NCBI GenBank assembly: GCA_002393195.1 | Contig: DGIK01000106.1 | Span: forward strand, 4,384 to 20,154 | Reading direction: 5' to 3' | DNA length: 15,771 nucleotides | Source: Bacteroidales bacterium UBA3824 | Lineage (GTDB): Bacteria > Bacteroidota > Bacteroidia > Bacteroidales > UBA3824 | Part shown: positions 14,252-15,771 of the stretch, piece by piece | Numbering within the stretch: the stretch's first letter is position 1 | Layout: each line of letters opens with the position of its first letter | The notes under the pieces: generated by a model | The model's database searches: none | What the model saw: only the letters and a program-made list of their open reading frames with translations | Told to the model about the DNA's origin: nothing | Program-made: the position numbers and the translations under genes

Positions 14252-14370
14252 CACACCTGAGGTCGGCTAAAACCCATTTATGACTATGAAAAGCCCGCAC
14301 CCTTTTATAGGGATGCGAGCATTTGCAGGTGCTGACCATAAATTATCTGATTTTAGCCGTTTCAGGTATG
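14252..14370. repeat. Long imperfect inverted repeat around a terminator hairpin
   Basis: Left arm 14252-14282 contains ACCTGA, CGGCTAAAA and ATTTATG. Right arm 14337-14370 contains their complements in reverse order: CATAAAT, TTTTAGCCG and TCAGGT. Matches are broken by short bulges. The 54-bp interior holds the terminator hairpin. A further complementary pair, GTCAGC (14371 side) and GCTGAC (14331-14336), offers an alternative fold on the same strand. The length and nesting suggest a structured RNA or a foldback mobile element end. Confidence 0.6.
14289..14320 (-). terminator. Intrinsic terminator, minus strand
   Basis: On the minus strand GCTCGCA-T-CCC, loop TATAAAA, GGG-TGCGGGC is followed by TTTT. 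Stem pairs are complete except for one bulged T and one G-T wobble. It lies 172 bp after the RhuM stop, so it probably ends that transcript and insulates the GTPase operon. There is no T-run on the plus strand. Confidence 0.65.
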
Positions 14371-14492
14371 TCAGCCCTCCGCAAACGCTCTTTCAAATTA
14401 TGTCTTTTAACAGCGGCTAATTTACAAAAAAACTCAATATCAGAAAAATCTTTTACAAACTTTTTTGATAATATTTTCTAACCATCTGATTC

Positions 14493-15332
14493 TCAAATAA
14501 TCCTACTCAGCACCTCGCTCGCCGCCATCTCCATTTTGCTAAATGCGAACCACTTTTTGCCGAGGTCTTTGAGCAATGCGCCGATGTGATAGACGGTGTC
14601 GTCGATGATTAGAAAACGGTCGTGGGATTGTGTAAAACTTTGGATTGTGATTGGTGCGTATTGGGCGTTGTGGCGTTGGATGTCGAGTTGCAACTGAGGT
14701 GTCAAGTTTTTGGTGTAGATGGTTGCTGAAACGTTTTGCTCACGTTTGTCCAACATTTGCAAAACAGTATCATCAACGTAATTGTCTATTAAGACAATGC
14801 GTTGTTTTGCGCTGCGTATCAGGTCGTTGGCAAATTTGTATGCGTCGAAAATCTGTCCGTCGTAGAATATGCCCTCTACCGGTGGCAGTGAAGTCTTGAC
14901 AAAGAAGTCGATTTTGTTTTCGGTTTGGGTTACACGCTGTTCAAGCCGTTCCAACCGTTGGTTGACGGAGTAGCCTTTCATCATATACTCTTTAAGTACT
15001 CGGTTAGCCCATTGACGGAATTGTATGCCACGTTTTGTATTAACTCTGAACCCCACAGAGATAATTACATCGAGATTAAACAATTCCACTTTGCGTCTAA
15101 CCATACGGTTGCCTTCCTTTTGAAGTAGTTCCAAAATGGAACTACTTGAACTGCGTTCTAATTCTTCACAGTCAAAGATATTTTTCAGATGTTTCGTAAT
15201 TGCTTGACGTTGTGTGCCAAACAATTCCGCCATCTGTTGCTGTGTGAGCCACACCGTCTCGTTTTCAAGTCGAACTTCGAGTTTTATCGTTTCGTCCGGT
15301 TGATATAGGATTATTTCGTTGTTCTCTGCCAT
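14493..15332 (-). CDS. RhuM-family HTH protein with phospholipase-D-like C-terminus
   Basis: A 279-residue protein from the ATG at 15332; an in-frame TTG at 15356 overlaps the -7 box and is rejected. The N-terminus LEVRLENETVWLTQQQ leads into a helix-turn-helix (MAELFGTQRQAITKHLKNIF, 34-53), then the RhuM core (residues 79-119: VELFNLDVIISVGFRVN and FRQWANRVLKEYMM). A coiled-coil linker (NQRLERLEQRVTQTENK, 124-140) connects to a PLD-like part with RIVLIDNYVDDTVLQML (178-194) and SHDRFLIIDD (236-245). The last is an HxR variant of the HxK motif, so catalytic activity is uncertain. RhuM genes in Bacteroidota are often found beside type I restriction genes and in defence islands; their function is not established. 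A good promoter lies just upstream and a terminator downstream, so it is probably monocistronic. Confidence 0.85.
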   Translation of the reverse strand: MAENNEIILYQPDETIKLEVRLENETVWLTQQQMAELFGTQRQAITKHLKNIFDCEELERSSSSSILELLQKEGNRMVRRKVELFNLDVIISVGFRVNTKRGIQFRQWANRVLKEYMMKGYSVNQRLERLEQRVTQTENKIDFFVKTSLPPVEGIFYDGQIFDAYKFANDLIRSAKQRIVLIDNYVDDTVLQMLDKREQNVSATIYTKNLTPQLQLDIQRHNAQYAPITIQSFTQSHDRFLIIDDTVYHIGALLKDLGKKWFAFSKMEMAASEVLSRII

Positions 15333-15353
15333 AATACCATTTCTTTGATGCAA

Positions 15354-15385
15354 CAAATGTAGTAATAATTAAGCAAATGGTCAAA
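15354..15385 (-). promoter_or_regulatory. Promoter of the full-length RhuM gene
   Basis: On the minus strand TTTG (15382-15385), a 20-nt spacer and TACATTTG (15354-15361) match the Bacteroidota consensus. The -7 box ends 21 bp before the ATG at 15332. The box is identical to that of the short RhuM gene at 9080-9087. Confidence 0.75.
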
Positions 15386-15541
15386 TATGTGAGGCTAGTT
15401 TTTCAAATAAACATTCAATAATAATTGCATAATCCAAAAATACCAAAATTTCTTTCTCCGTTCCAAAAAATCTCTATTTTTGACTGTTGTCGAACAATGT
15501 TTTCAGGCTTAAATATAATTGTCGATTCTCAAACTGAATAC

Positions 15542-15580
15542 AAAAAAAAACGCAGCCGCCCGAATCCCTCGAACGGCTGC
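15542..15580 (-). terminator. Strong intrinsic terminator of the gene at the right edge
   Basis: On the minus strand GCAGCCG (15580-15574) and CGGCTGC (15558-15552) form a perfect 7-bp GC-rich stem, followed by G and a run of nine T (15550-15542). It lies about 70 bp after the stop of the partial gene, whose transcript it should end. The plus strand has no T-run after the stem. Confidence 0.88.
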
Positions 15581-15610
15581 AATTTTCGATTCATCTAATT
15601 ATTAATTCCC

Positions 15611-15657
15611 AACTTTCAATTTTCAACTTTCAACTTTCAATTTTCAATTTTCAATTC
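15611..15657. repeat. Heptamer tandem repeat
   Basis: Six consecutive 7-bp units of the form AAYTTTC (AACTTTC or AATTTTC) from 15611 to 15652, plus a partial unit. The array includes the stop codon of the partial minus-strand gene (15651-15653). Such heptamer runs are frequent between genes in Bacteroidota. Seven is not a multiple of three, but here most of the array lies beyond the stop. Confidence 0.8.
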
Positions 15658-15771
15658 TTCACGCTTACTCCGCTGATAGAAATGCTGCCGGTGTAGCAAT
15701 TGATGCTCCAACAGTTTTTCTGAATACCGTAGATGCGGTTGGTGTAGGCGCAGACGTCGTTGATGTAGAGC
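15651..15771 (-). CDS. C-terminal end of an unknown protein, 5' end outside window
   Basis: About 39 residues are visible, beginning LYINDVCAYTNRIYG and ending GSISISGVSVKN before a TGA at 15651-15653. The frame is open to the right edge. GC-rich codon use, like the metabolic genes, and a strong terminator just downstream support a real gene. The fragment has three Cys and alternating hydrophobic residues, which would suit a secreted beta-rich protein, but it is too short to assign to a family. Confidence 0.65.
   Translation of the reverse strand, partial: LYINDVCAYTNRIYGIQKNCWSINCYTGSISISGVSVKN

Larger units (their letters stand above)
14178..14492. other. Gene-free structured region (315 bp)
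   Basis: No credible gene on either strand. It holds a hairpin next to the GTPase start (14201-14234), a minus-strand terminator (14289-14320) nested inside a long imperfect inverted repeat (14252-14370), and an AT-rich stretch (about 14380-14490). No TAnnTTTG promoter for the GTPase operon was found here. Confidence 0.7.

Noticed and set aside
14252..14376. Possible CRISPR repeat, retron msr/msd or integron attC in the structured region
   Set aside because: No repeated spacer array, no reverse transcriptase or integrase gene nearby, and no R'/R'' core-site pattern of attC seen.

Overview
The window looks like a chromosomal stretch from a member of the Bacteroidota, probably a Bacteroidales-type gut or rumen bacterium. 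Four intergenic regions carry a promoter with the Bacteroidota -7 box TAnnTTTG and a TTTG -33 box 19-20 nt upstream. Shine-Dalgarno sequences are mostly absent. The secreted DUF1593/Sde182 and YARHG proteins are also typical of this phylum. No rRNA or tRNA gene was recognised.

Layout, left to right. (1) 1-3379, plus strand: the tail of a winged-helix regulator (TEQV repeats) overlaps a UxaA-family sugar-acid dehydratase, which is followed by a metal-dependent amidohydrolase. The pair resembles the lactonase and dehydratase steps of the non-phosphorylating L-fucose pathway. A GxxExxY nuclease-fold gene sits between them, bracketed by a perfect 52-bp direct repeat. (2) 3383-4076, minus: a HigB-HigA toxin-antitoxin pair. 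(3) 4250-8876, minus: an operon of a HerA-type DNA translocase, a NurA-type nuclease and a DNA methyltransferase, a self-contained candidate restriction-modification or anti-phage system. (4) 9106-9519, plus, divergent from herA: a RhuM-like gene with a large internal deletion but an intact promoter and frame. (5) 9548-10978, plus: a secreted DUF1593/Sde182-like protein, convergent with (6) 10985-11899, minus: a secreted YARHG-domain protein. (7) 12112-14177, minus: a compact operon of a small Ras-like P-loop GTPase, a C-tail-anchored membrane protein and a protein of unknown family. This is the most likely undescribed system here. (8) 14178-14492: a gene-free, highly structured region with an intrinsic terminator inside a long inverted repeat. 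(9) 14493-15332, minus: a full-length RhuM/HTH protein with a phospholipase-D-like C-terminus. (10) 15386-15771: a terminator, heptamer tandem repeats and the 3' end of a minus-strand gene.

The catabolic and secreted-protein genes (uxaA, amidohydrolase, DUF1593, YARHG) use more GC-rich codons than the HerA-NurA-methyltransferase, GTPase and GxxExxY genes. This fits accessory defence modules inserted into an ordinary metabolic background. HigBA, RhuM proteins and HerA/NurA/methyltransferase packed together are what a defence island looks like. Function of the GTPase operon is unknown, and any link to defence is inferred from its neighbours only.
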